Assembly (NCBI GenBank): GCA_037200125.1
Contig: JBBCGS010000002.1
Coordinates: 372,001 to 436,000, forward strand
Origin: JADGHX01 sp037200125
GTDB lineage: Bacteria > Pseudomonadota > Gammaproteobacteria > Steroidobacterales > Steroidobacteraceae
DNA length: 64,000 bases
Direction: 5' to 3'
The notes under the pieces are model-generated. The model saw only the letters and a program-made list of their open reading frames with translations. It had not been told where the DNA came from and searched no databases. A program made the position numbers and the translations under genes. This document shows positions 26,709-35,511 of the stretch, piece by piece; position 1 is the stretch's first letter; every line of letters begins with the position of its first letter.

Positions 26709-28202
26709 TCACGACTCCGTAATGAACTTGGTCACGAGGCAAGCCTCGAGCCCCTCGATGCCTTCTTCCGACCCGTGACCGCTCTCCTTGACGCCACCGA
26801 ACGGCGACTCAGGCACGGCAATCTGATAGCTGTTGATGCCAATCATCCCCGCTTCGAGCTGCTCACCGAGCAGGTTCACGCGCTTGGAAGAACGCGTAAA
26901 CGCGTAAGCCGCCAACCCATACGGCAACCGATTCGCCGCCTTGATCACCGAATCGAAATCAGAGAACGGATTGATGATCGCCACCGGCCCGAATGGCTCT
27001 TCATTCATGATGCGCGCCGACTCCGGCACATCCGACAACACCGTCGGCGTGAAATAAAACCCGTTCGGCCGCCCATCCACCCGCGTCGTCGTTCCGCCGG
27101 CATTCACTTTCCCGCCGTGCGAGCGCGCATCGCCAATGAACATCTCCATCGCCGCAATACGGCGCGGATTAGCCATCGGCCCCATCTTCGTCGCCGCCTC
27201 GAGCCCGTCGCCCACGCGCCAGTTCCGCGCGCGCGCGGCGAAACCCTCGACAAACTTCTGATAAATGCTCTCGTGCACGTAATAGCGCGTCGGCGAAACG
27301 CATACCTGCCCCGAGTTGCGATATTTCGCACCGACCGAAAGATCGAGCACCTGCTCGAGATCGATGTCGTCGAACACGAGCACCGGCCCGTGACCGCCGA
27401 GCTCCATCGTCGTGCGCTTCATGCCTTCCGCGGCGAGCTTCATGAGCTGCTTGCCCACCGGCACCGAGCCGGTGAAGTGAACCGCACGAATGATCGGCGA
27501 GCTGATGAGATGCGTGGACACGAACGCCGGCACGCCGAACACCACCGACAGCACGCCTTTCGGCAAGCCCGCATCGACGAGGCACTTCACGATCTCGAGC
27601 GCCGAGGCCGGCGTCTCTTCCGCCGGCTTCACGATACACGTGCAGCCCGCCCCAAGCGCGGCGCCAATCTTGCGCGCCGGATTGCCGAGCGGGAAATTCC
27701 AGGGTGCGAACGCCGCGACGGGGCCGACCGGCTCCTTCACCACCGTCATACGCACGCCGGGCGCACGCTGCGGCAACACGCGACCGTATGCGCGACGGCC
27801 CTCCTCCGCGTACCACTCGAAAATCTCAGCGGCGAGACCCGCTTCCCACTTCGCTTCGGCGAGCGTCTTGCCTTCTTCGAGAGTGGCAATACGCGCGATG
27901 TGGTCGGTGCGCTCGCGGATGAGATCGGCCGCCTTCTTCAGGATCTTGCCGCGCTCGTGCGGAGGCAGCGCGCGCCATTTCGGAAAGTTAGCCTGGGCGG
28001 CCTCGAGCGCGCGATCCAGGTCTTCGGCATTCGCATGCGGCAGCTCGCCGAGCGTCTCGCCGGTGGCCGGGCTGATGACGGGCTGCGTCTTGCGGCCGCC
28101 GCCCGACACCCATTCGCCGCCGATGAATAGTTTCAGCTCCGCGTACGGAGTGGACTGGCCGACGGGTGTATCGCTCGCCCGCTGAGCTTGATTCGATTGC
28201 AT
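26709..28202 (-). CDS. NAD(P)-dependent aldehyde dehydrogenase, succinate-semialdehyde dehydrogenase-like
   Basis: This 497-residue protein has the aldehyde dehydrogenase landmarks: AAFAPWNFPLGNPARK, the cofactor loop FTGSVPVGKQLM, the general base E267 in TTMELGGHGP and the nucleophile C301 in NSGQVCVSP. The order and spacing match the GabD/SSADH branch, but an aromatic aldehyde cannot be excluded. A short-chain dehydrogenase lies 88 bases upstream on the same strand, so the two may act in sequence on one substrate. Confidence 0.9.
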   Translation of the reverse strand: MQSNQAQRASDTPVGQSTPYAELKLFIGGEWVSGGGRKTQPVISPATGETLGELPHANAEDLDRALEAAQANFPKWRALPPHERGKILKKAADLIRERTDHIARIATLEEGKTLAEAKWEAGLAAEIFEWYAEEGRRAYGRVLPQRAPGVRMTVVKEPVGPVAAFAPWNFPLGNPARKIGAALGAGCTCIVKPAEETPASALEIVKCLVDAGLPKGVLSVVFGVPAFVSTHLISSPIIRAVHFTGSVPVGKQLMKLAAEGMKRTTMELGGHGPVLVFDDIDLEQVLDLSVGAKYRNSGQVCVSPTRYYVHESIYQKFVEGFAARARNWRVGDGLEAATKMGPMANPRRIAAMEMFIGDARSHGGKVNAGGTTTRVDGRPNGFYFTPTVLSDVPESARIMNEEPFGPVAIINPFSDFDSVIKAANRLPYGLAAYAFTRSSKRVNLLGEQLEAGMIGINSYQIAVPESPFGGVKESGHGSEEGIEGLEACLVTKFITES

Positions 28203-28290
28203 GAAAAGTCTCCTGGATCACACCGCCGGGCCTGCGCGTCGCCCGGCGTCGAAAATGGGGATGGCGGATTCTACGCCCCGCCGGCGGCGC

Positions 28291-29088
28291 TCACTGCTTC
28301 GCCTTCAGCAGCGCGTCGAAATCGTCCTCGGGCGTGAGGTAACGGCCGCTCAAACCGTCATAACGCCCCGACGCCAGGCGAATACACATCGCCGCGCACC
28401 GGGCGAAGCCTTTCGCGGGGTCCTCCTTCGCTCGCACTTCCTTCAGCACTTCCAGCATGCCGGGCACCCAGCGCTGCGCGTTCGGATCGTTGATGGTGGA
28501 CTCGGCCATCTCCGTGTACACCGTGCCGGGCTCGATGGCGAAAGCGCCGAGGCCGTGCTGCTTCACCTCGGCCGCGACCTGCTCGGTCAGCCGGATCTGC
28601 GATGCCTTGCCGATGCAGTACGCGGAAAGATACGGCTCGACGCGCGTGCCGCCGAGGCTCGCGATGTTGACGATACGGCCTTTCTTCGTGCGGATCATGT
28701 CCGGCAGAACGTTCGTCATGTAGAGGAACGGCCCGAGCAAGTGCACGGACTGCGCTTGCCACCACTCATCGGGGTCGAGCGTACCGATAGGACCGAACGG
28801 CCCCGCCTGCCCCGCGTTGTTGACGAGCAGCGTCGCCGGACCGAATTTGGCACGCGCAGCCGCGACGACGCGTTCCACATCCTTGCGCTTCGTGACATCG
28901 CCCGGTACCGCGAACGCGTGACCGCCGGCGGCGTGAATCTCACTCGCCGTCTCCTCGATCTGCTGCGCGGTGCGCGATGTTACCGTGACGACCGCCCCCG
29001 CAGCGGCGAACGCTTTCGCGATCGCCTTGCCGAAGCCGCGCCCCGCGCCGGTAACGATCGCTACGTGACCCGACAGTTCGTTTGCCAT
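28291..29088 (-). CDS. short-chain dehydrogenase/reductase
   Basis: This 265-residue classical SDR has the cofactor motif TGAGRGFGKAIAKAF, NNAG (LLVNNAGQAG), a serine in IASLGG and the catalytic pair Y-x3-K in SAYCIGKAS. The residue pattern after the second beta strand (TSRT) favours NADP. It should oxidise or reduce a secondary alcohol/ketone; the substrate is unknown. It begins two bases after the stop of a degenerate reading frame (29090-29440), so the two were probably once co-translated. Confidence 0.9.
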   Translation of the reverse strand: MANELSGHVAIVTGAGRGFGKAIAKAFAAAGAVVTVTSRTAQQIEETASEIHAAGGHAFAVPGDVTKRKDVERVVAAARAKFGPATLLVNNAGQAGPFGPIGTLDPDEWWQAQSVHLLGPFLYMTNVLPDMIRTKKGRIVNIASLGGTRVEPYLSAYCIGKASQIRLTEQVAAEVKQHGLGAFAIEPGTVYTEMAESTINDPNAQRWVPGMLEVLKEVRAKEDPAKGFARCAAMCIRLASGRYDGLSGRYLTPEDDFDALLKAKQ

Positions 29089-29089
29089 A

Positions 29090-29440
29090 TCAACCTCCAG
29101 GCTTCCACACCTTGCCAGTCACGGGATGCGCGTAATGAAACGGCAGCATGCCCATCTCCGGCCAGCCTCCCACCACTGCCGCGGCAGCATGCCCCGCCCG
29201 TCCGGTCGCGTCTCGTGCGAGCCCGCCTGCATGGTGTAGCGTAAGCGACCTTTGGCCGTCTTGCGTCAGGTGCGACGTCAATGATGTCCTGGAGCTGCGG
29301 GTAATCGGGCAGGAAGCCATAGACCGGCCGTTGTGCCTGTCCGTGAAAACGGGCGCGGAACCGGTCGCGGTACAGCCGGCGCAGGGCGGGCCTTGCCGCG
29401 AAAGATGCCGCGCGCGCGTGTGATAATGCGGAACGGAGGA
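29090..29440 (-). pseudogene. frameshifted remnant of an unidentified CDS upstream of the SDR
   Basis: Three minus-strand frames join into one protein-like text. It runs through PVYGFLPDYPQLQDII, then after a shift GRLRYTMQAGSHETRPDGRG with LPRQWWEA, and after another shift EMGMLPFHYAHPVTGKVWKPGG, and stops two bases before the SDR ATG. The middle segment uses G or C at almost every third codon position, as real genes here do. At least two indels are needed (near 29168 and 29250). No start codon is evident next to the divergent LigW-like gene. I do not recognise the family. Confidence 0.5.
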
Positions 29441-29446
29441 CCACAC

Positions 29447-30501
29447 GTGACAGACAACAAGATCAGCCCGGTCGGATACAAGCGTATAGCGACCGAAGAG
29501 GCCTGGGCGCCGCCCGAGCTCATCCAGGAAATCATGCGCATCGTGCATGCGCGGGAGCTCGACGACCCGGCTTCAACAGCCTGTGGAGCTTCTACGGCGC
29601 GAGCACGGCCGAGCGGCCGCGCGCGCTGCTCGAACGCATCCAGAAGATCGACGAGAGCCGCATCGCCGACATGGATGCGAGCGGGCATCGACATGCAACT
29701 GCTGCTGCTCACGGCCCCCGGCGTGCAGGTGATGAAGAAAGACACCGCCGTCGCGATGGCCGCGATGAGCAACGACCGTGTCGCCGAGGCCGTGCGCAAA
29801 TGGCCCAAGCGCTTCCAGGCGCTTGCCGCCGTGGCCCCGCAAGATCCCGCGGCCGCCGCGAAGGAGCTGGAGCGTGCCGTGAACAAACTCGGCCTCAAGG
29901 GTGCGGTGATCAATTCCCACACGCAGGGCGAGTGGCTCGACGACGAGAAGTTCTGGGACATCTTCGCCGCCGCCGAAGCGCTGAATGTGCCGATCTACAT
30001 TCATCCGTCCGGCCCGCCGAAGCAGATGATCCAACCGTTCCTCGAGCGGGGGCTCGAAGGCGCGGTGTTCGGGTTCGGCGTCGAAGTGGCGCTGCACGTC
30101 CTGCGCATCATCGTGGCGGGCGCGTTCGATCGCTTCCCGAAACTGAAGATCGTGATCGGGCACACCGGCGAGGGCCTGCCCTTCTGGCTCTATCGGCTCG
30201 ACTACATGCACGGCGCGTCAGTGCGCGCGCAGCGCTATACATCGCAGAAGCCGCTGAAGAAGAAGGTGAGCGAATACCTTCGCGAGAATGTGTACGTCAC
30301 CAACAGCGGCGTGGCCTGGGAGCCGTCGATCATGATGTGCCACAAGGTCATGGGTGCGGATCACGTGCTGTATGCAATGGATTATCCGTATCAGTTCGAG
30401 AAGGACGAGGTGAAGATCTGCGATGCGCTGCCGATGAGCGACCTCGACAAGAAGAAATTCTTCCAGACGAACGCGGAGAGCTGTTCAACATCACGGCGTA
30501 G
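29447..30501 (+). pseudogene. ligW: LigW-like amidohydrolase (5-carboxyvanillate decarboxylase family) with three frameshifts
   Basis: From GTG 29447 (GGAGGA six bases upstream) the corrected reading is about 351 residues. Metal-site motifs of the LigW/gamma-resorcylate decarboxylase family are present: RIATEEAW, YIHPSGP, GHTGEGLPFWLYRLDYMHG and YAMDYPYQ, giving the Glu-His-His-Asp set. The text is very close to what I know of LigW, which decarboxylates 5-carboxyvanillate to vanillate in biphenyl-lignin breakdown. Frame breaks lie near 29568 (one base short in CCCGG), near 29684 (one extra G in GCGGG) and near 30478 (GAG-AG for GAGAAG). All sit in short runs and the rest is intact, so sequencing error is possible. 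Confidence 0.82.
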
Positions 30502-30636
30502 TCGCGTTAATCGCCGGTGCCGCCGCAATGGCGGCGGCGCCGCAGCACGAGAAGACTCGCCACACTCGCATTTCTGCACGATTCCGACACGAATGCGGGT
30601 TCATGTGACCGCGCCGGGTACGCACACTTCGGGCGC

Positions 30637-30766
30637 ATGGCGATCAACTTCCAACCCAAGGGCGGGATGGTTCTGATGTGCGACTTCGCAGGAACGTCCT
30701 GCCGGAGATCGTCAAGACACGCCCGTCGTAGTAGTCACTCCCGACCCAGCTCCGTTCCGCGAGTAA
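30637..30766 (+). pseudogene. remnant of a PemK/MazF-family toxin gene (N-terminal part)
   Basis: ATG 30637 opens MAINFQPKGGMVLMCDFAGT, and a neighbouring frame continues LPEIVKTRPVVVVTPDPAPF before TAA at 30764. The combined text matches the start of PemK/MazF-like toxins, which read roughly M-A-x-x-x-P-x-x-G-x-x-x-x-C-D-F followed by P-E-M-V-K-x-R-P-V-V-V-V-S-P. One base is missing near 30692. Only about 42 of the roughly 110 to 150 residues remain and no antitoxin gene is seen, so it should be inactive. Confidence 0.5.
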
Positions 30767-30890
30767 GTTTTCACGCGTCTCCCGTCAATCGGGCTTGTGA
30801 GACTCCGACATCGGAGCAATCGAAATCCCGCACCACGCGATTTCGGTTTTACTCGGGCGATGCACAGCAATGTGCCGCGCTCGACAGGAT

Positions 30891-30915
30891 AAAGGCCGCG
30901 CGTCACGCGGCCTTT
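30891..30915. terminator. bidirectional terminator hairpin
   Basis: AAAGGCCGCG (30891-30900) and CGCGGCCTTT (30906-30915) form a perfect 10-bp stem with loop CGTCA. The plus strand continues ATCATTTTCC and the minus strand ATCCTG. It lies between converging genes and can stop transcription from both sides. Confidence 0.7.
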
Positions 30916-31061
30916 ATCATTTTCCGGATCTCACAGAACCGCATCGTAGCGAAAGACGGAACGGTCGGGGTTCGTCGGGTTGCGGCGCTGCGCCGTAAAC
31001 GTAGCCCAGGTTGCGTATATGACGCGCCGATTGCCTGCGAGGACGCAGGTCGCCCGCCGTC

Positions 31062-32765
31062 TCACACGAATGCGTTGACGACGGCGCTCCGCTTCTCTTC
31101 ACGCACAGCGCGGACCGCGCGCGCGATCGCGGCTTCCACTTCGTCGACGCGCTTGATCGTTTCGCCATGCGCGCCGCCGGCGGCAACAGCGATACCGGCG
31201 TAGTCCGGTGGCGGCTCGAAACTAATGCCGATGTCGTCACCCTGGCTCGCAAGCCCATGCGGGTGCACCCCAATGGCGGAGAACCGCGGCGCGCGCCAGC
31301 CGCCGTTGTTGAAGATGACCTGCAGGAACGGCGCGTTGTACCGCTTCGACATCCAATGCACCGTGGACGGAATCGTGAACATGTACGTGCCGTCGCCGCT
31401 CATCGCCGTCACGAATGCGTCGGGCTTCGCCATCTTCACGCCCACCGCCGCACCGCCGTTCCATCCGAGCGAGCCACCGCCACTGGACATCAGAGTGCCC
31501 GGCTTGATGCGCCCGGCATGATTCGAAATGTTGTGGAAGTTGGTCACGCCCTCACTCAGCACGATCGCATCGACGCCGATCGCGCGACCGACGCAGGCGG
31601 TCAGATATTCGGGCGTGATGTTGTCGCCCTGCGGCTGCTCGGCATGACGAAGCGCGATGAGGCGCTCGCGATGCCGCTGCTCATAGTGCGCACGGCGCTC
31701 GGCAACCGCCGACTCGTTCGGCTTGACGCCGTCCAGATGCGTGTTGATCTGCCGAAGCGCGATTTCCGCATCCGCGCGATACGACTGCTCGGCGCCGATG
31801 TACCACAACGGCATCTGCTGCTTGAGCGGATCCACGTCGATGTGAATGATCTTCGCGTCACGCGACGGCTTGTTGATTTGCGGAATCCACGGCACGTCGC
31901 TGTCGATGACGAGAATGACGTCGGCTTCGGCGAGCGCGAGGTTCTGCCGCTTCTCGTTCCACTGAGTGCCCTGGTAAAGCGGATTGTCCGTCGGGAAGCT
32001 CAAATGATTCGGCACCGACTCCAGCACACCGATGCCGAGACGCTGCGCGAAGCGCACGAGCTGCTCGCTCGCCGCGAGATTGCGGCCCAGATAGGACGTG
32101 ACGACGAGCGGCCGCTTCGCGTTCGCCAGCAGCTTCACAACTTCCGCCGGCGCGTCGGGCGGCAGCGCTGTCGGCGCAACATTGGTCCACTTCGCGTTGT
32201 CGATGGTGACGGGTGGAATTTCCTGTTCCATGACTTCGCGCGCGGCGACGAGGTACACCGGCCCTCGCGGGTCGCTGTGCGCAAACTGCATGGCGCGATG
32301 AACGATCTGCTTCACATTCGCGCCCACGCGGATCTCGTTGTCGTAGCGCATGAAGCCGCGCACGAGCCCGCGCTGATCGAACGAATCCTGCAACCAGTGG
32401 ATGAACTCGTTGCGGCTGCCGCGAGCTTCGCCTTCAAGCGTCGCGGGTGACATCCCCGCGAACACGAGCACCGGAACGCGCCCCTTCGCCGCATTGTGTA
32501 CGGCGCCCGCGAGCGACTGCGTCCCGCAATCGACATGCGCGATGACGGCCTGCGCACGACCGCTCGCCTGCGCGTACCCGTGCGCGACAGTCATCGCCAC
32601 CATCTCATGAGGCGCGGTGATGAACTGCGGCACCTTTTTGCCGGCACGGCGCGCGGCCGCGTAGGCTTCGACGATCGAGGTGTGATCGCTGCCGAGATTA
32701 CAGAAGACGTACTCGACGCCTGTCTCGACTAACGCTTCGAGGAAAGCGGATCCGGTCGTATACAT
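31062..32765 (-). CDS. thiamine-diphosphate-dependent enzyme (acetolactate synthase/benzoylformate decarboxylase superfamily)
   Basis: Start ATG 32765 (MYTTGSAFLEAL) gives 567 residues; upstream in-frame codons are possible but lack a ribosome site. The N-terminal domain has the activating glutamate region ITAPHEMVAMTVAHGYA, and the C-terminal domain has the cofactor motif GDGTYMFT followed by NNGGW. These define a TPP enzyme that forms or breaks a C-C bond next to a carbonyl. It is not acetolactate synthase by context, because no small subunit or ilv genes are present. It could decarboxylate an aromatic 2-oxo acid or act as a lyase on a side chain. It converges on the LigW-like gene. Confidence 0.85.
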   Translation of the reverse strand: MYTTGSAFLEALVETGVEYVFCNLGSDHTSIVEAYAAARRAGKKVPQFITAPHEMVAMTVAHGYAQASGRAQAVIAHVDCGTQSLAGAVHNAAKGRVPVLVFAGMSPATLEGEARGSRNEFIHWLQDSFDQRGLVRGFMRYDNEIRVGANVKQIVHRAMQFAHSDPRGPVYLVAAREVMEQEIPPVTIDNAKWTNVAPTALPPDAPAEVVKLLANAKRPLVVTSYLGRNLAASEQLVRFAQRLGIGVLESVPNHLSFPTDNPLYQGTQWNEKRQNLALAEADVILVIDSDVPWIPQINKPSRDAKIIHIDVDPLKQQMPLWYIGAEQSYRADAEIALRQINTHLDGVKPNESAVAERRAHYEQRHRERLIALRHAEQPQGDNITPEYLTACVGRAIGVDAIVLSEGVTNFHNISNHAGRIKPGTLMSSGGGSLGWNGGAAVGVKMAKPDAFVTAMSGDGTYMFTIPSTVHWMSKRYNAPFLQVIFNNGGWRAPRFSAIGVHPHGLASQGDDIGISFEPPPDYAGIAVAAGGAHGETIKRVDEVEAAIARAVRAVREEKRSAVVNAFV

Positions 32766-33113
32766 AGGGGCGGATGCTAGCATCCGCGCGACGCGAAGGG
32801 GGAAGCCGAGAATGGACACAAGACGTCTCGGCCCGCGCAAAGCGTCGCAACTCGCCGATCAGGTCGCGGGCCGCCTTGACTGGCCTCTTCTGCAGCAGGA
32901 AATGCGTACGTGAACCAGCAGCGGGTTGTCCCTGCGGACGAACCGACTCTTCATCCGTGCGCGCGCTTTCGTGACGCGAATTTACCCATTGCTCTCGATT
33001 TTTTACGGGCGCTGCTATCACAAACGTACGCGCGCACAAGCGCGGCGCGACTGCTAGCCTACTCATGTTTTCCGACGCTGCTGAACTCGACAAGGAACGT
33101 TCAGGAGCGATTC
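32766..33113. other. intergenic stretch between TPP enzyme and small ORF
   Basis: I see no gene in these 348 bases. They should contain the minus-strand promoter of the TPP enzyme and a plus-strand promoter for the 45-residue ORF. The AT-rich patch at 32990-33030 (containing GATTTTTTACGG) is the best candidate, but no clean -35/-10 pair could be assigned. Confidence 0.35.
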
Positions 33114-33251
33114 ATGATTCGAGAAATCTTCCGCGAGCTGGAGGAAGGGGCGATGGACGCGTCTCGCACCTACGCCGCACTGATCGCGATGCCATTCACT
33201 ATCGCAAAGAGCCTCGCCCACACAGTCAGCAAAGCGATCCATTGGCTCTGA
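33114..33251 (+). CDS. small hypothetical protein, 45 residues
   Basis: ATG 33114 is preceded by AGGAG at a good distance (TCAGGAGCGATTC-ATG). The product runs MIREIFRELEEGAMDASRTY, then a hydrophobic middle (AALIAMPFTIA), and ends SKAIHWL. An amphipathic or single membrane-dipping helix is possible. Third-position GC is about 70 percent, lower than its neighbours. It overlaps no other gene and lies just before the converging aldo/keto reductase. No family is recognised. The ribosome site is the main support. Confidence 0.45.
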   Translation: MIREIFRELEEGAMDASRTYAALIAMPFTIAKSLAHTVSKAIHWL

Positions 33252-33289
33252 CGGGCGTCCGGCCGTCACGCCCGACGCCCGGCGAGCGT

Positions 33290-34297
33290 TCAGCTGCTCC
33301 GTTTCGGCGGCGGCGCACGCGGCGTATCGACCTTGTCGCCCGCACTCGCTTCATCGAGCGCCGCAACGGCACGCGCATCCAGCTGGAGGTCCACCGCCCC
33401 GAGCAGCTCATGCAACTGCTTCACGCTCGTCGCACTGGCAATGGGCGCGGTCACGCCTTTCGCCAGCAGCCATGCCAGCGACACCTGCGCCGGCGTGGCA
33501 TTCGATTCCTTTGACACCGAGTCCAGCGCCGCGAGGATGCGCAGGCCGCGCTCGTTGAGCATGTCCTTGACGCGATAGCCGCGCGCGCTGCCTTCGGCAT
33601 CCTTCAGCGATCGATACTTGCCCGTGAGGAATCCGCTCGCCAGCGAGAAGTAAGGAATCACACCAAGGTTCTCGCGCTCGCAGAGCTCCGCGAGACTATC
33701 GCCCTGCGGCTCCTCAAACTGCGCACGGTCATGAAGGTTGTACCAGGGCTGCAGCGATTCATACCGCGGCAGCCCCTTCGCCTTGCTCACCTGCAACGAC
33801 TCACGCAGCCGCGCGGGCGTGAAGTTCGACGCGCCGATCACGCGTACCTTGCCCGCCTCGATGAGCTCCTGATACGCGCTCAACGTCTCTTCGATCGGCG
33901 TGTTCGGATCATCGCGATGGGACTGATATAGATCGATGTAGTCCGTCTGCAGCCGCTTCAACGAGCGCTCCACCGCCTTGCGCATATAGGCGCGCGAAAG
34001 ACCCGACTCCCCCGGCACGATCTCCACCGCGAGCTTGGTGGCGATGATCACCTTGTCGCGATTACCGCGAGCCTTCACCCACTTGCCGATGACCTCTTCC
34101 GACTCGCCACCCTTATGCCCCGGCACCCAGGATGAGTAGGCATCCGCCGTGTCGATGAAATTGAAACCGGCGGCGAGAAACGCATCGAGCACTTCGAACG
34201 ACGCGCGCTCGTCCGCGGTCCACCCGAACACGTTGCCGCCGAGCGCAAACGGCGCAAGGTGAATGCCTGAGTTACCGAGCTGTCGTTTCGCCGCCAT
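33290..34297 (-). CDS. aldo/keto reductase
   Basis: This 335-residue NADP-dependent reductase of the YajO/Tas-like AKR group has the catalytic set visible as FIDTADAYSSW (Asp and Tyr), VIIATKLA (Lys) and LYQSHRDDP (His). The C-terminal cofactor region is PIASATSVKQL. It would reduce an aldehyde or ketone in the cytosol. Its start is 15 bases from the stop of the second amidohydrolase, so the two are likely co-transcribed and may act on related aromatic substrates. Confidence 0.9.
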   Translation of the reverse strand: MAAKRQLGNSGIHLAPFALGGNVFGWTADERASFEVLDAFLAAGFNFIDTADAYSSWVPGHKGGESEEVIGKWVKARGNRDKVIIATKLAVEIVPGESGLSRAYMRKAVERSLKRLQTDYIDLYQSHRDDPNTPIEETLSAYQELIEAGKVRVIGASNFTPARLRESLQVSKAKGLPRYESLQPWYNLHDRAQFEEPQGDSLAELCERENLGVIPYFSLASGFLTGKYRSLKDAEGSARGYRVKDMLNERGLRILAALDSVSKESNATPAQVSLAWLLAKGVTAPIASATSVKQLHELLGAVDLQLDARAVAALDEASAGDKVDTPRAPPPKRSS

Positions 34298-34312
34298 AAA
34301 GGGGTTTCCTGC

Positions 34313-35320
34313 TTACTTCGGAGGGATCTTGAAAATGCGCTCCGCATTCTTGTGGAAGATCTTCTCCTTGTCACTCTCCGAGATCGGCGCATCGTTCAGC
34401 CACTGCGTGGCCTCGACGGTCTCCTGGTACGGATAGTCGACCGCCCACATGATGTTGTCCGCGCCGAGCACCTTGATGCAGAAGTCGAGCGCCTGCGCCC
34501 AGTTCACGCCGCTCGTGGTGATGGTGAAGTTGCGCTTGAAGTATTCGCTCGGCGTGAGCTTCAGCTTCGGCCGGTCGAAGTTGAAATGCCCGTGCATCCA
34601 GTCCATGCGATACAGCGCGTACGGAATGTTCTCGCCCATGTGGCCGATCACGATGCGCAAGTTCGGGTACTTGTCGAAGACGCCGCACATCAGCAGCTTC
34701 ACCGCGTGCAGGCCCACTTCGACGGCGTATCCCCAGATCGCGTGCTCCAGCTGATAGCGCCGATAGGGCTCGCGCATCGCCGGCGACGGCGCGCGCGGAT
34801 GAATGTAAACCGTGGCATCGAGGCCGGCGGCCGCTTCGAGGATCGGCCAATATTTGTCTTCGTCGAGATACTCGCCGTTGGTATGCGAGTTGATCATCAC
34901 GCCATTCAACTCGAGCTTCGTGATGGCGCGCTCCATCTCTTTCACCGCGCGCTTTGGATCCTGCACCGGAATGGTGGCGAGGCCCGCGTAACGCGTGGGA
35001 TGCCGCCGGATCGCCTCAGCCAAAACATCGTTGCCGTTCTCGGCGACCGCCGTCGCTTCATCGGCCTCGAACTGTTGCACGCCTGTTGAGGTCATGGCGA
35101 GCACGGCCATGTCGACTTGCGACTGATCCATGATCCGCAACCGTTCGCCGTCGAGGTCGGCGAGGCGCTCGGCGATCAGGCCTTTGGTCTGCATGCCGCC
35201 GAGCCAGGTGTCGGGGTCGTAGCCCGGCGTGCGGGCCATGAGGCTGCGAATGGCGTCTTGCTGACGGGGCGTGGCGAAAGCCTCTTCCGTCGCGATACGT
35301 CGGTATGGTTTTGTGGTCAT
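34313..35320 (-). CDS. amidohydrolase-superfamily decarboxylase, LigW/gamma-resorcylate decarboxylase-like
   Basis: This intact 335-residue protein shares the layout of the LigW-like gene at 29.4 kb. RIATEEAF gives the N-terminal metal glutamate, VYIHPRAPSP and GHMGENIPYALYRMDWMHGH give the two histidines, and AVDYPYQE gives the aspartate. The family catalyses metal-dependent, non-oxidative decarboxylation of ortho-hydroxylated aromatic acids, although hydrolases also occur in it. It is only moderately similar to the first copy, so it is a paralogue with its own substrate and not a recent duplicate. It is followed by the aldo/keto reductase 15 bases later. Confidence 0.85.
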   Translation of the reverse strand: MTTKPYRRIATEEAFATPRQQDAIRSLMARTPGYDPDTWLGGMQTKGLIAERLADLDGERLRIMDQSQVDMAVLAMTSTGVQQFEADEATAVAENGNDVLAEAIRRHPTRYAGLATIPVQDPKRAVKEMERAITKLELNGVMINSHTNGEYLDEDKYWPILEAAAGLDATVYIHPRAPSPAMREPYRRYQLEHAIWGYAVEVGLHAVKLLMCGVFDKYPNLRIVIGHMGENIPYALYRMDWMHGHFNFDRPKLKLTPSEYFKRNFTITTSGVNWAQALDFCIKVLGADNIMWAVDYPYQETVEATQWLNDAPISESDKEKIFHKNAERIFKIPPK

Positions 35321-35511
35321 TGCTCCCCCGTCGCCGGTTGCCCCTTGCGGGGCAAGTTGAGCGAAATTGGGGAGGGCGTCGATAGTGTGGCGCGGGACGG
35401 CCCGCGCCGTGGTCGTGGTGACGGCCCGCTATCGCGAAGAGGCCCGCTATCGCCGGGCGGCTAAGCGGGGCGTGTCAGCGCGGCTTCCTCATTCACGGCG
35501 GCTTTCCATTT

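Larger units (their letters stand above)
30502..31061. other. intergenic stretch with toxin remnant, hairpins and a bidirectional terminator
   Basis: Between the LigW-like gene and the thiamine-diphosphate enzyme I see no intact gene. It holds a MazF/PemK-like remnant (30637-30766), a hairpin CGAAATC/GATTTCG at 30821-30845 followed by GTTTT, and a perfect terminator stem at 30891-30915. The last 145 bases before the converging enzyme gene show nothing recognisable. Confidence 0.6.

Noticed and set aside
35321..35511. direct repeats around CCCGCTATCGC
   Set aside because: Two short copies only, in GC-rich sequence; no element or regulatory site can be supported.
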